Positions 47,260 through 58,944 of a DNA stretch of 64,000 bases are shown here, piece by piece (the stretch's first letter is position 1; each line of letters starts with the position of its first letter). A program made the position numbers and the translations under genes. The notes under the pieces were generated by a model. That model saw only the letters and a program-made list of their open reading frames with translations, was not told the DNA's origin and did no database searches. This stretch comes from Gonatopus flavifemur (taxonomy: Eukaryota > Arthropoda > Insecta > Hymenoptera > Dryinidae). The stretch lies in contig JAFFJZ010000080.1 in assembly GCA_018340375.1 (NCBI GenBank), forward strand, positions 414,185 through 478,184, in the 5' to 3' direction.

Positions 47260-47740
47260 TCCAGGTGAGCCATATTGGATTCGCCATCTTGAATTCGTTT
47301 TTTGACGTCAAATTTGGGTTCCTCACCCTCAAAAACCCCTGGGACCCATGTTTCACATAAATCTGTCCACAAATGCAAAGTTGACTGAATTCACGTCCGC
47401 CATCTTGGATCCGCTATCATGAATTCGTAATTTGACCCCAGATTTGAATTCTACACCCTCGAAAACACTCGGAACCCATGTTTCATATAAATCTGTACAT
47501 GAATGCAAAATTGAATAGATTCACGTCCGCCATGTTGGATCCGCTATCTGGGATTCATTTTTCGACGTCAGATTCAAATTCTTCACCCTTCAAAACCCCT
47601 AGGCCTCATGTTCCATATAAATCTGCCCACAAATGCGAAATTGGCAAAATTCACGTTGGCTATCTTGGATCCACATCTTGAATTCGAGATTTGACTCCAG
47701 ATTTGGATTCAGCACCCTCGAAAACCCCGACGACCCATGT
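47260..47740 (+). repeat. Tandem array, unit about 125-130 bp
   Basis: CGCCATCTTG-type words at about 47281, 47398, 47528 and 47658 mark four diverged units, each with a CTCGAAAACCCC and a CCCATGTTTC segment. The same unit occurs in reverse orientation at 48970-49900. Confidence 0.75.
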
Positions 47741-47812
47741 TTCAAAATCATTCATCGATTCAAGCCAAGATAACAAATATTCAAAGACTGCGGAGAAAAT
47801 GACATACATATA

Positions 47813-48371
47813 CTGGGTGATTCAAAATTGTCGTACACTTTTCTGAGAGCAGATTCTTGATGGAATTATGAAAAGATTTTGTTCCGGGATATTCAGATCT
47901 GATCTTCAGATCCGGAGATATGGGTACTTTTTGATTTTTTGAAAAATCCAAATACCTCAGAAGTACCATATTCCTGACTTTTCAATCCAACGCCATTCTC
48001 TAAGTCAGATCACGGGGTATCCCTGAAAAAAAATAAATCCCATTCAGCTTCCTTCGTTGTGGAGTTATAGCGGTTTGAAATTCTTTGTATTCCAGTCAAT
48101 CAGAATTCAACAACTTTAAATCAAACTCCACAACGGAGGAAGCGAAGTGAGATTGATTTTTTTCCAGTGACACCCCGTGATGTGAGAATGGTGTTGGATT
48201 CGAAAGTCAGACATACAGTACGTCCAAAGTATTTGGATTTTTCAAAAAATTAAAAAATGCTCATATCTCCGGATCCAAGGATCAGGTCTGAATATTCCGG
48301 ACCAAAATCTTTTCCGAATCTCATTAAGAATCTGCTCTCAGAAAAGTGTATGGCAATTTTGAATCACCCAG
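47813..48371. mobile_element. 559-bp palindromic MITE with CTGGGTGATTC ends, TA duplication
   Basis: CTGGGTGATTCAAAATTG and CAATTTTGAATCACCCAG are exact inverses, and TA flanks both sides. Arms of about 260 bp are nearly complementary, including TCATATCTCCGGATCC and its partner. Confidence 0.88.
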
Positions 48372-48969
48372 TATATATGTATACAGCGGAGAAAATTTTC
48401 TCCGAGATCACCTTTTTTTTCAGAAAAAACAATAAAAAAAAATAGAAAGACTTAACCGATCGTAATGAAAAAAAATAGTCCTTGGGGAAGGGTTTAAAGA
48501 AGGTCCTCTATAAATTTCATCCAATTTGGTCCACTCGGTCCAGAGTTATCCCAAATGCAGACAGACAGACATACAACCTCGCGGATTATCAATCGGTATT
48601 GCATGAAATGAAAAACTATCCAACTCCTAATTGGATTATTCAAATATTTTAAAAGATACGGTCAGAGGGTGCGATAGCGGGTGCAATAGGCACTCCGTGC
48701 TTGGTATACTACGTATGCCGATGAGTGCCTAAAAAATGGGGCTGCGCTGCGGTTCAAAAAAACCATTTTGATCTGTAAATTACCTTCAAAATGACCTCTG
48801 AAGGATTTTTAAAGGTCAGCATCATACTTCCCCCCTGTAACCCTCAACTTCTTATCCGTAACATTTTTTTCCATCTTCACTAGTTTTGGAGATATTTCAC
48901 TATATCACTTAAAATGGTCCACCCTGTATATATATATCACTCAGTTTCTTCACAGTATTTGAATGTTCA

Positions 48970-49900
48970 TTACTCTGGCTTGCATGAATGGATTATCATG
49001 AAACATCGGTTCTAGAGGTTTCCAATGGTACTGAACCCGAATCAGATATCAAAACCCGAATTCAAGATGGCGGACATGAATTTAGTCATTTTCGCATTTC
49101 TGCACAGATTCATATATGATATGGGTTCTAAGAGTTTTCGAGGGTACTGAATCCGATTCTGAAGTTGAAACTTGAATTCACGATGGCAGATCCAAGATGG
49201 CGGACGTAAGTGTAGTGGTTTCCGTACTTATGGATAGATTTATATGTAACATGGGTTCTAGGGATTTTCGAGGGTGTTGAGTACAAATCTGAAGCCAGAA
49301 CCCGCATTCAATATGGCGGACGTGAATTTAGTCATTGCTGCATTGACGTATAGATTTATATGAGACGTGGGTTCTAAGGGTTTTGGAGAGCGCTGACTCC
49401 CAATCAGAAGTGGGAATTCGAATTCAAGATGGTGGATGTAAATTTAGTCGTTTTTGTGTTTATGGAAGAATTATTTGAAATATGGGTTCTCAGGGTTTTT
49501 GAGGGTGAGGATTCCAAATTTGACGTTCGAAAACGAATTGAAGATGGCGTATCCAATATGGCGGACGTGAATCTAGTCGTTTTGGCATTTATGGACGAAT
49601 TTTCGTGAAATATGGTTTTCTGAGCGTTTTCGAGGATGGTCAATCCGAATCTGACGTCAAAAAATGAATTCAAGTTGGCGGATCCAATATGGCGGATGTG
49701 AATCTAGTCGTTCTGATCCTAATGGACAGATTAATATGAGACACGTTTTCTCACGGTTTTCTCGGGCGCTGAATTCAAATCTGGAGTCGAAAAACAAATC
49801 CAATATGACGGTTGCGAATTTAGGAATTTTCTCATTTGTTATCTGATTTATATGGGACATGGGTTGTAGGTTTCTTCGAGTGTGCTCAATCCAAATCTGG
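48970..49900 (-). repeat. Tandem array, inverted relative to 47260-47740
   Basis: GATGGCGGACGTGAATTTAG-like words at about 49065, 49195, 49311, 49428, 49556 and 49687 give a period of 115-130 bp. It is the same unit as 47260-47740 on the other strand. Together they resemble a third foldback arrangement, but one half lies inside the 46888-48926 element. Confidence 0.75.
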
Positions 49901-50228
49901 GATCAAATGTTAAAAAAAAAATAAGAATTTCGATTTCATCGGGTAAGCTTTGTTGCATCCGAACACTTCTCAAAAGCTGGTTGATGTTGTGACAACTGCA
50001 CACTAGTGAGAATCCAAATGTGAAGGAAGTAGTTATTGGAACAAATGAAGCATTAAAATGTTTTCATTCATTGCTAAATGAAGCCTAGATGACTCTACGT
50101 TCCGCGTGAATGACTATTAGCTCACGCTCCATTTTTACCAGGACAGTTGCCCGAATTCTGCAGTTATTTAGAAACATGTTTCTAAATCATTTGAAGCTGG
50201 TATAATGAATGGTAGGAAATAAGTTTCA
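49901..50228. other. Stretch without recognised gene
   Basis: No supported feature. Confidence 0.4.
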
Positions 50229-50458
50229 CACTGAAACACAGTTTGTTCCAGCCAAACAAAATTTTGGTTGAAATGAACGCAAAGAAACGTTTTGGTTGGC
50301 TGAAATAAAATTCATTTGGGGTGAATAAAATTTGGTTCACAACAATTAAGGCAATACTTTCATACAGACAAATAAATTTTATTTCAGCTAACAAAAAAGT
50401 TTCTTTGCGTTGATTTCAACCCAAATTTTGTTTCGCCGCAACAACCGCTTTCCCAGTG
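50229..50458. mobile_element. 230-bp MITE with CACTGRGAAA-like ends, CA duplication
   Basis: CACTGAAACACAGTTTGTTC and the inverted right end CACTGGGAAAGCGGTTGTTG are imperfect TIRs; CA flanks both sides. Both arms contain CCAAACAAAATTTTGGTTG-like and CAAAGAAACTT-like words. Confidence 0.78.
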
Positions 50459-50554
50459 CAGGCTTCCTGAATATTACACCTGAAAATTTTCCCAGTTGAA
50501 TGAAAAACCGATGTGTGCCTTTCCATATGTACCCGGATATCTGGATTGTTTAAG

Positions 50555-50649
50555 ATGCGAGCGAAGCGAGCATATGGGCCTACGATTTGTTCCAAATGAG
50601 CGAAGCAAATTTGGAAGGGGGTCGGACTGCTGAGCGAAGTGAAGCAGTC
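50555..50649. other. Three consecutive hairpins with a shared 11-nt loop
   Basis: Three stem-loops follow each other. At 50555-50573 the stem is ATGC/GCAT; at 50590-50616 TTCCAAAT/ATTTGGAA; at 50625-50649 GACTGCT/AGCAGTC. The loops are GAGCGAAGCGA, GAGCGAAGCAA and GAGCGAAGTGA, all exactly 11 nt. The stems differ completely in sequence while the loop is conserved. A possible fourth, degenerate member (GGAGGCGAAGCCAT) follows near 50652. No similar loop cluster was seen elsewhere in the window. Confidence 0.72.
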
Positions 50650-50878
50650 AGGAGGCGAAGCCATACGGTTATTGATAGATTCCAATCTATGAAACTCGTG
50701 AACAAATGATTCACACTAACTATCTTCAAGAAAACGAAAACGCTCAACAAACCATCATCGAACTTAAAATGAAGCTAAAAGAACTTGATTTGTATTTACT
50801 TGGAGACAAAACACTTGAATACGAAAATGGAATTATATAAATGATACATAATCACATATACATAATCACACGGAAAAA

Positions 50879-51412
50879 ATGCCCATGCAAAAATTATATG
50901 CAAAGTGAGTTAACGATCTCTCTAAATCCCTTGGAGTGAAAATTCACTCTTGCCGAGTGAAAATACTGCAACTCCGAAAGAGTGAAAAATTTCACTCTTA
51001 AAGAGTGAATTTTCACTCTATAAGAGTGGAAATCAACTCTGGTCTTTGGAGTGAAAAACTCACTCTTAGGAAAAAGAGTGAATATTGACTCTTAAAGAGT
51101 GAAATTTCACTCTTCAAGAGTTGAGCTCCCACTCCGTTCTAGAGTTGCAGTATTTTGACTCTTTGAAGAGTGAATATTCACTCCAAAGAGATGACAGTGT
51201 GGATGTCATATGTAAAATTTACCACACAGTCCTGTTGGATTTACATTGTTATCATAGTTACTTCACAACAACAATTTACTCCCATTCACTTTGGTAACAA
51301 TGTATATATAATATTGGTTCCAATGTAAATTTTACTCCAATTGCATTTATGTGAGCGGTTATGTTCAATCAATAACAACCAATGTAGAATTTACGTGCTC
51401 CTTTTTTCCGTG
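50879..51412. mobile_element. 534-bp element with CACGGAAAAAA ends and GAGTGAA array
   Basis: The ends CACGGAAAAAATGCCC and the inverted right end CACGGAAAAAAGGAGC share their first 11 bases. The flanks are CA and TA. Between 50930 and 51190 about a dozen AGAGTGAAAATTCACTCT-like words are packed head to head, so the array is almost continuously self-complementary. Confidence 0.75.
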
Positions 51413-51675
51413 TACATCAAGAATAATCCGTATCAGTTACTAAAAAACTACATGTCGTTTTCCCACGAAAAAAAAAGAGTAGTTGAAACCACTAATTCAA
51501 TGGGTAAACGAGTAATTGAATTCCGACTATCTAGTTAGTTGGAATAAGTATTCAACTTGCAGTTTTCAAACAAATAAAACAGGCAACGTTGCACTCCACA
51601 TTCTATCCGGTGCTACTGCCCCAAGGGTAAGAAAGGATAAGAAAAAGCATATCAACCCTATTAGTACCATATGTG

Positions 51676-52169
51676 CACGGAGAAAAGAATATAATAATGG
51701 TTATCAGACAAAGTATAGTCATCGAAGGACATAATCCATTATGACGTCGAACACTATACATCTGTCAGTGTTGAGCAGAAATATAGTAACTGTTACGAGA
51801 TTTATGATGAATTGTCATATATAAAAAATATTCTGAAATTTCCGATATCAGATGTATATTAAAATTCTGAAACTTGTGATTGAAATCAAGTTCAATCATG
51901 AATTCATTAAATTTAATGCAAAATGTGTGAAAATTCATATAAAAATGCATGAAAAATCATAATCCTGTATCATAAAATTTCATGTGAAAAGCCAAAGAAG
52001 TTTCGAAAATTCAATACACAATGTATATGTTAATTGCTTCACATACATTTCTATGAAATTGAGGAAGCAATTTTTTACAGTGTACCAACTGTCATTTATC
52101 GTCATAATGAATCCTATCCTCCGATTACTATATTTGTATAAAAATGGTTATCATATTTTTTTCTCCGTA
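51676..52169. mobile_element. 0.5-kb element with ACGGAGAAAA ends
   Basis: The left end CACGGAGAAAAGAATATAAT leads to ATGGTTATC. The right end mirrors it (GGTTATCATATTTTTTTCTCCGT). A TTTTTTACAGTGTA end at 52075 suggests a further nested element. It is non-coding. Confidence 0.65.
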
Positions 52170-53099
52170 TGATAACCATTGTTAGCTTTCGTAAAGACAA
52201 AAAGAAGAAACAAAGTTCCACGTATCGTGATAAAAGGTGTCATAGGTTGTCTAAAAAAACAGGTTTATAGTGTCGAACATCGTGTATTCGTTTAACAGCT
52301 GTTTCACCTATCGCTACCTAATACAGCAAGGGGTTTTTTTTTCTAGAAAAATCTCAAGTTACATGGATTTCCTCATACTGTGCACTGATCTGTGTGTTTA
52401 CATGAAATGCAGTTTATGCAAAAAGTTGTGCTTCAGTGTCTACACGCAAAGAACACTGATCTCATAGACCAAACCACTTCACATACCCGGAAAGACCGGG
52501 ACTATTAATATTTAGAAAAATGACTGTCAATTTAGGGTAAGCAAAGATCGCTGAAAATTGTTCGTAGTGAGTCCACTAAAAATTCGTAGTCGATGTATTC
52601 ATAATTGATAGTTCCACTGTGAAAAATATCAATGAAACTATCAACTATTAACCCTGGTAGAAATTTCACAAATTTTTTCCTATGACTGATGAGGCGCTAG
52701 AGAGGAAAAACTGAGCACAAAAAACTAGCGAGGTACTGGTCAATTACTGATAAGTTGAATCCAACTAGCGTTGGTTGGTCAAAACTAGTGAGCTACTTAT
52801 TAGTATGTAATAAGTTGAACTAATTGATAATGTGGAGTAAAACCATCTCTAATAATTATACAAGTGCTTACTAAAATATATATAAAATGGAGAAGAATGA
52901 ACTTTTCAATTCTAAAATGAATAAAATATTGTTCACACTTGATATCGGAAATGTCAGTACCCATACAGCACGTATTTCATAAAGATTTTTAAACAGCTGA
53001 ACAGGTTTTTCCATTAATTTTTACATATAATTACAGGTGATATAAATGAGAAAGGGAATGTAACAAATCTGTTTGTATTTTAGAATTGAAATATGGTTT

Positions 53100-54550
53100 A
53101 CGGATATGAGGTTGACTTCTTTGAACTGAAAAATAAAAATTAACTATTTTCGTGAAATGTGTGATCGTTAGTTCTTAATTAATATGTATTAAAAAAATCT
53201 ATTATTCAGTGCAACATGAATTATTGAATCAGTCATAGCTGTTGTAATATGTAAAAAATCATAATTTGTTGATGCAGTGAGAATGAGTTTTATTCAAATA
53301 CTTACATCAATATTTCTCAGAAAAAACTCAGAGATCAAATCATTTTTGTAGTAATATGAGTCATGAAGAACTCATTTAATCAAAACTATTTTAAGCGAAT
53401 GTTTAAAATAAATTTCCAAAAACTTGGATTATTCACATAAAGCTCGTTGGATTGTTTTACTCTTGAAGAGTACTGTCAAAGTTGACAGTTGCAAATTGGA
53501 GAAAGAAGTCTTATTTTCTGTCTTGAATTTGTTATTAGAGTAGTGACAAACTTGTAGGAAGAGTTTGAAGGTTGGGTCGAATCCATATTGATCAGGAAAG
53601 TCAAAACCGTATTGCAAAACTTGGAAAATCTGTTAACGTAGCTGACAATACTGGGGTATCGAGTCAGCTTTTCCTTACTACATGAAATCTAGGCAGGAGA
53701 AATGTATCAAAATTCAGTGAATCCAAGTTGGTGTCAAGTAAGAGAGGATAGAAATATTCATTGGATTTGATTGGTTATTATAAAAATATTGACAAATAAG
53801 GAAAGACTATGTAGGACTCACTGTATCGTCTTTCATTATTCTTGTTTCAATAATTTTGTATTGTGGACATTTTTGTATTTTCTTACTAATAAGTTGAAGA
53901 AACAAGTCTATTGAACCTGTTTCCCAAGTATAATAACATTCATTCGTAGCAGCATGATACAACATTATTGGAACAAAAATATTAAAAGACGATACAGTGA
54001 GTCCTACATAGCCTTTCCTTATTTGTTGACATTTTTATAGTAACCAATAAAATCCAATGAATATTTCTGTCTTCTCTCACTCAACACCAACTTGAATTCA
54101 CTGAAATTTGATACATTTCTCCTGCCTAGATTTCATGTAGTAAGGAAAAGCTGACTCGATACCCCAGTATTGTCAGCTACGTTAACAGATTTTCCAAGTT
54201 TTGCAATACGGTTTCGACTTTCCTGATCAATATGGATTCCACCCAACCTTCAAACTCTTTCTACAAGTTTGTCACTACTCTAATAACAAATTTGAGACAG
54301 AAAATAAGACTTTTTTCTTCAATTTGCAAATGTCAACTTTGACAGTACTCTTCAAGAGTAAAACCATCCAACGAGCTTTATGTGAATAATCCAAGTTTTT
54401 GGAAATTTATTTTAAACTTTAGCTTGAAAAGATTTTTAATACATAATAATTAAACAATAACGACCACACATTTCATAAAAATAATTCATTCATTGTTTTT
54501 TATCACATAAACTTAACCTCACATCTGTCAACCGAATTGCAATTTTCACA
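53100..54550. repeat. Large palindrome with an interrupted left arm
   Basis: 53401-53832 and 53984-54417 are inverted copies of about 430 bp that differ at few positions. Both arms carry the same 62-codon frame on opposite strands. Pairing continues outward on the right (54418-54550) to 53100-53205 on the left, so 53206-53400 is extra DNA inserted in the left arm. It is non-coding. Confidence 0.8.
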
Positions 54551-54599
54551 TAGGTTAATAGATTACACAGGCCTGCGAAATTTGACTTTTTTTTTCCCC

Positions 54600-55180
54600 C
54601 TCAAACAATAATATCTTTTTCCGAAGCATTTTGATCCGCTGAATCCGAATCTGGCTGCAGAATTGCTCTATCACGTCAGGTTTTTGAGATATTTCGACCT
54701 AAAAATGTGAAAAACACTGTTTTTCGACATATTTGGGGTTACGTAAAGTCGAAGGGTAATTTTTTTTCTCAAAACCAATACGTGCACCTCAAAGTATAAG
54801 TCCTCCTCTTCCAAATGCCGTTGAGTTTGCTCAGATACCTTTTTTTTTCATTGAGATACGACAGTTTGAAAATTGTGTCTCCACCTATTTATTGAGTACA
54901 TGAGCGCACAAATTTAAAATTGTCGTATCTCAATGAAAAAAAAAGATATTTCAGCAAACTCAACGGCATTTGGAAGAGGATGACTGATACTTTGAGGTGC
55001 ATCTATTGGTTTTGTGAAAAAAATTACCTTTCGACTTTACGGAACCTCAAATATGCCAAAAAACAGTGTTTTCCACATTTTTAGGTCGGAATATCCCAAA
55101 TACCTGACGTGATATAGCAATTCTGGAGCCATATGCGGATTCAGCGCACCAGAATGCTTCAGAAAAATGTTGAATGAATG
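54600..55180. repeat. Palindrome built from element end sequence
   Basis: 54610-54866 and about 54935-55175 are inverted copies around a 70-bp spacer. The outer part matches the subterminal DNA at 59860-60000. The left end of the element has therefore been duplicated head to head, giving three copies of end sequence in all. Confidence 0.8.
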
Positions 55181-55195
55181 AAGGGGATTGACTTT

Positions 55196-55286
55196 GGATT
55201 GTATTCTACATGAAACGCCTTGAGTAGGCCAGGCGCATCACAACGATACGCTAAATTTTTTTCTTGAGCGAAATACGGTAGAAAAT
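55196..55286 (-). pseudogene. Antisense copy of 90 bp of the neighbouring gene
   Basis: The reverse complement of this segment matches 56204-56292 of the gene remnant, including the stretch coding for FLPYFAQEK and the following PGLLK. It lies 260 bp upstream of the gene start and in opposite orientation. A transcript across both would form a stem of about 90 bp around a 0.9-kb loop that contains the first part of the gene. Confidence 0.8.
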
Positions 55287-55550
55287 GCTTATAGCATATC
55301 ACATAAATATATATTTATGCAATATGCTACACTATTATAATCGGACGCCTACAAAATTCTCGCGCCGGGCGGTAATATCCTTCGAGCCAGCACTGCTGAG
55401 ATCGTAGATTGTTTGTTGCTATGTTCAGACATTATTCCACTAATTCACTCGGAATGTACTGATTGTTGTTCTAATTTTTTCCTCCGTGTACAAGTATCGA
55501 GTGTCCAGTAATTGTTGTGAATTTCGTGTATTTAAAAAAAAGTTTCACAA

Positions 55551-58500
55551 ATGGCTTCTCGAAAATGTATCAATGCTCCAGATAACTTCTGCTACATATG
55601 TGGAAATTATGTAATAAAGAGACAGCAACAAATAATTTCTAAATGTATTGAAGAACTATACGATAGCTATTTCAAAATCAACATAAAAAACCAAGACAAA
55701 CAATGGGCCCCTCATAAAGTGTGTTCGACATGTGTACGTGAACTTCGGAAATGGTCAAGAGGAGAAAAACATTGTTTTAGTTTACAGACTCCAATGATTT
55801 GGATGGAACCGCAAAATCATATCAACGATTGTTACTTCTGCTGTTCAAACATAAAAGGATTTAATTCTAAAAATAAAGCAGCGATAAGTTATCCTGATAT
55901 TCGTTCTGTGATTTTACCTACGTATAAAGATCCTGATAGCAAAGAGTTATGCCATCCTGCCCAACCATTTTCATCTGATCCTAGTTTATTTCAAGAGGCT
56001 ATAATGAATACTTCAGATCCTGACGATGAATATTACGAGTGCAACGAAACACCACCACTGTTTTCTCAAAGTGAATTGAATGATTTGACAAGAGATCTTA
56101 ATCTTCCGAAAGATGCTGCGGAATTACTCGGTTCCAGATTGAAAGAAAAAAACATGCTGGATCGTACAACAAACTTTTATTGGTATAGAAATAGAGAGAA
56201 GGATTTTCTACCGTATTTTGCTCAAGAAAAATTTAGTGTATTGTTGTGATGTGCCTGGCCTACTCAAAATGTTTGATGTAGAATACAATCCAAATGATTG
56301 GAGACTTTTATAGATTCTTCGAAACGGAGCCTCAAAGTAGTATTGTTACATAATGGTAATAAATTTGCTTCTTTGCCTATTGGACATTCTACTCATTTGA
56401 AAGAATGTTATGAAAATTTGGATTTCGTCCTCAAAAAATAAATTACTCCAATCATAACTGGACTATATGTGGTGATCTCAAAATATTAACTATGTTGCTT
56501 GGTCAACAAGGAGGGTATACAAAATACCCTGTTTTCTATGTGAATGGGATAGTAGGAATAGAGCACGACATTGGATCCAGAAAGATTGACCACAGAGAGC
56601 ATCATTGAACCCTGGAAGTAAAAATGTTGTACACGAAACACTAGTTGACCGCTCCAAAATTCTGCTACCTCCGCTTCATATCAAATTAGGCATTATGAAG
56701 CAATTCGTAAAGGCATTGCCTAAAGATGGTCTTTGTTTCAAATATTTATGTGATAAATTCAAGCATTTATCGGATGCGAAGATAAAAGAAGGCGTTTTTG
56801 TTGGTCCAGACATAAGGAAATTGATGCAAGATCCTGACTTTGAAAAAACTATGAATAAAACCGAGAAGCTCGCTTGGAAGTCATTTAAGGAAGTCGTACA
56901 ACATTTTTTAGGGAACAGAAAAAGCCCTGATTATGAAAATATAGTCAACAGCATGCTTAACAATTTCAAAACCCTGGGTTGTAATATGAGTATAAAACTC
57001 CATTATTTGCATTCCCATATTGACTTTTTCCCCGAGAATCTTGGTGCTGTCAGTGAAGAGCAAGGGGAGAGATTTCATCAAGACCTTAAGGTTATGGAGA
57101 CCAGATATCAAGGAAGGTGGGACGTTAGAATGATGGCTGACTATTGCTGGATGTTAAAGAGAGATGAACCGAATCATGAGTACAACAGAAAGAGATCAAA
57201 CAGTTCAGGGCTCCCACTGGTCCTACTTTTCCTACTTTTCCTACTTTTTGGTCAAATGTCCTACTTTGTCCTACTATTCTGCACTTTATCCTACTATTCC
57301 TACTTTTTCGTAAAGTCCCTGACGAAAATCATCTTATAATCAGGGACGTTTTGACATTTTTGCCACTCAGGGCCCAATAATACTTTGCCGCTCCCAACCT
57401 GAACTGGATTAATGTTTCCAATTATTTCATCAAGTATATCATAACAAAATTCTTATAATTTCTCTAAGAATTGTGGCTTTATAAAAAATTATGGAAGAAT
57501 ATGAGTTTTGTGACGAGTTATAAAGACTTATGAGAATATTTTCGTCATGGGTGTCATAATTTGTTCCATTCTTTTGCCATTTAGTCAGCATTTTTATTTT
57601 TTGAAGTTCACTCACATCGTATACTGTTCTTCTTGCTGCGATAATCAAACGTCAATCCTCAGATTATATGTTTGAAAGAATAAATAGAACAAGTCAGTAA
57701 TTTTATGATGTTGATTTCAAAGTTCAAACCAAACAATCACACGAAAAGTTGGTTATAACAGCTATTTAAATAGTTGATTTTCGACTATATACCGGATAAT
57801 TGCTGTAGTTGTTGATTAGTCGCTACATCTATTTCGGTAAATGATTGAAATACGTGATCATTCTCTAAATTTGAAAGAATAAGAAGTCTATGGCTCCACT
57901 TTATTAAATTTCAGAAGTGAACTTGTCCAGTTTGAGTGATATTTTCAACTGTTTCGAGGGAAATTCCTCTTCAAAAGTGAAAAATTCCCTTCCAAATCAA
58001 AGTGATCTAAGGAGTCCAACTTCACACCTCAGACTATTACTCTCAAAGAGTGAAAAGTCTACTAAAAAAATTGATAAGCTCACTTTTGGCTGGCTAAAAA
58101 GCGAAATCTAACTAAGAATTTAAAGAAATAGTTCGATTAATGAGACCACAATTGATCCTGCTTTCCGTAATGCTATAATTGGAGGTTCATGAGATCAGAC
58201 AATGTGATGATTTGTTGATAATTTTTCAATTGAATTATCATCTGAGGAAGGGCAATACACAAAGTAGCACGTCAACTCAGTTGAAATATCAAATAAACGA
58301 TTTTTTGCTTGCATCATATTTGTATATGCACAAAACGTCAAATTGACAATTCACAATAAACATGATTCCTTACTCAAACCAGTTAATCAAATAACGAATG
58401 AAATACTGAACTAGAGAAATATCACAAATGTTGCGAAGTTTCAATATTTTCAATGTGTTTGATAAACTTTTGAACGGCATCACTTTTTTCACATGCCAAA

Positions 58501-58944
58501 GCAACAAAATTGGATATTTTAGACTGATGAAAAAAATTTGAAGAATTTGATTAACGAGAGAATTGAAAAAAAAACGATTTTATAATTTTTGCTTATTTTT
58601 AAAAATATATATTCTATATCAAAATTTCTATTAATTCTATTAGACTATTGAAGGAAATAATCTATGATAATTGCAAATTTTTATTTCAATGAACGTGATA
58701 TAGATGTAACGTTTAATAAAACTATGGTGATCGATTTTATTTCAAATTTTTTGTTAATTTCGTAATTCTGTCATAAAATTTCTTTATATAAATGTTTTAT
58801 TTCTATTTTGGAAATTATTCACCTTTTTTTCGGGTTGTCCTACTATTTTTTTTTAAATGTCCTACTTTTTTATGGAAGCTTAGTGGGAGCCCTGCAAACA
58901 GAAGTTTTGAAGAAACTAGAAAAAGATATCATAAGTCCTTTTGA
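55551..58944 (+). pseudogene. Broken repeated-element protein gene (transposase-like)
   Basis: The first part (55551-56249, 232 codons) starts MASRKCINAPDNFCYICG. It has three Cys-x2-Cys knuckles (residues 14/17, 58/61 and 94/97), as in a zinc-binding N-terminal module, then an acidic linker. After about 56245 the frame shifts, shifts again at about 56308, 56438 and 56526, and meets a TGA near 56586. The second part (56605-57205) is intact, with PPLHIKLG, GCNMSIKLHYLHSH and SEEQGERFHQD. The hAT-like insertion at 57206 splits the last 16 codons or so; the frame resumes past it and ends at 58944. I associate this protein with many-copy arthropod elements; conserved His/Glu/Asp positions suggest, but do not prove, a DDE-type nuclease. 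This copy is dead. Confidence 0.72.
57206..58894. mobile_element. 1.69-kb hAT-like insertion in the broken gene
   Basis: CAGGGCTCCCACT and AGTGGGAGCCCTG are exact inverses. CAAACAG stands just outside both ends, seven matching bases apart from one or two extra bases on the left. TCCTACTTTT words are repeated next to both ends (57223-57310 and 58837-58870). The interior (57310-58830) has no gene that I recognise. Confidence 0.82.

Larger units (their letters stand above)
46888..48926. mobile_element. 2.0-kb element with CAGAGTGGATC ends, TA duplication
   Basis: The left 280 bp (from CAGAGTGGATCATTTTGAG) matches the arms of 21995-22934. The right 170 bp (to GGTCCACCCTG) matches them inverted. 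TA flanks both sides. Inside are a tandem array (47260-47740) and a nested palindromic MITE (47813-48371). It carries no transposase. Confidence 0.78.

Noticed and set aside
53429..54389. Pair of conserved 62-residue frames
   Set aside because: They are mirror images in the two arms of one palindrome.
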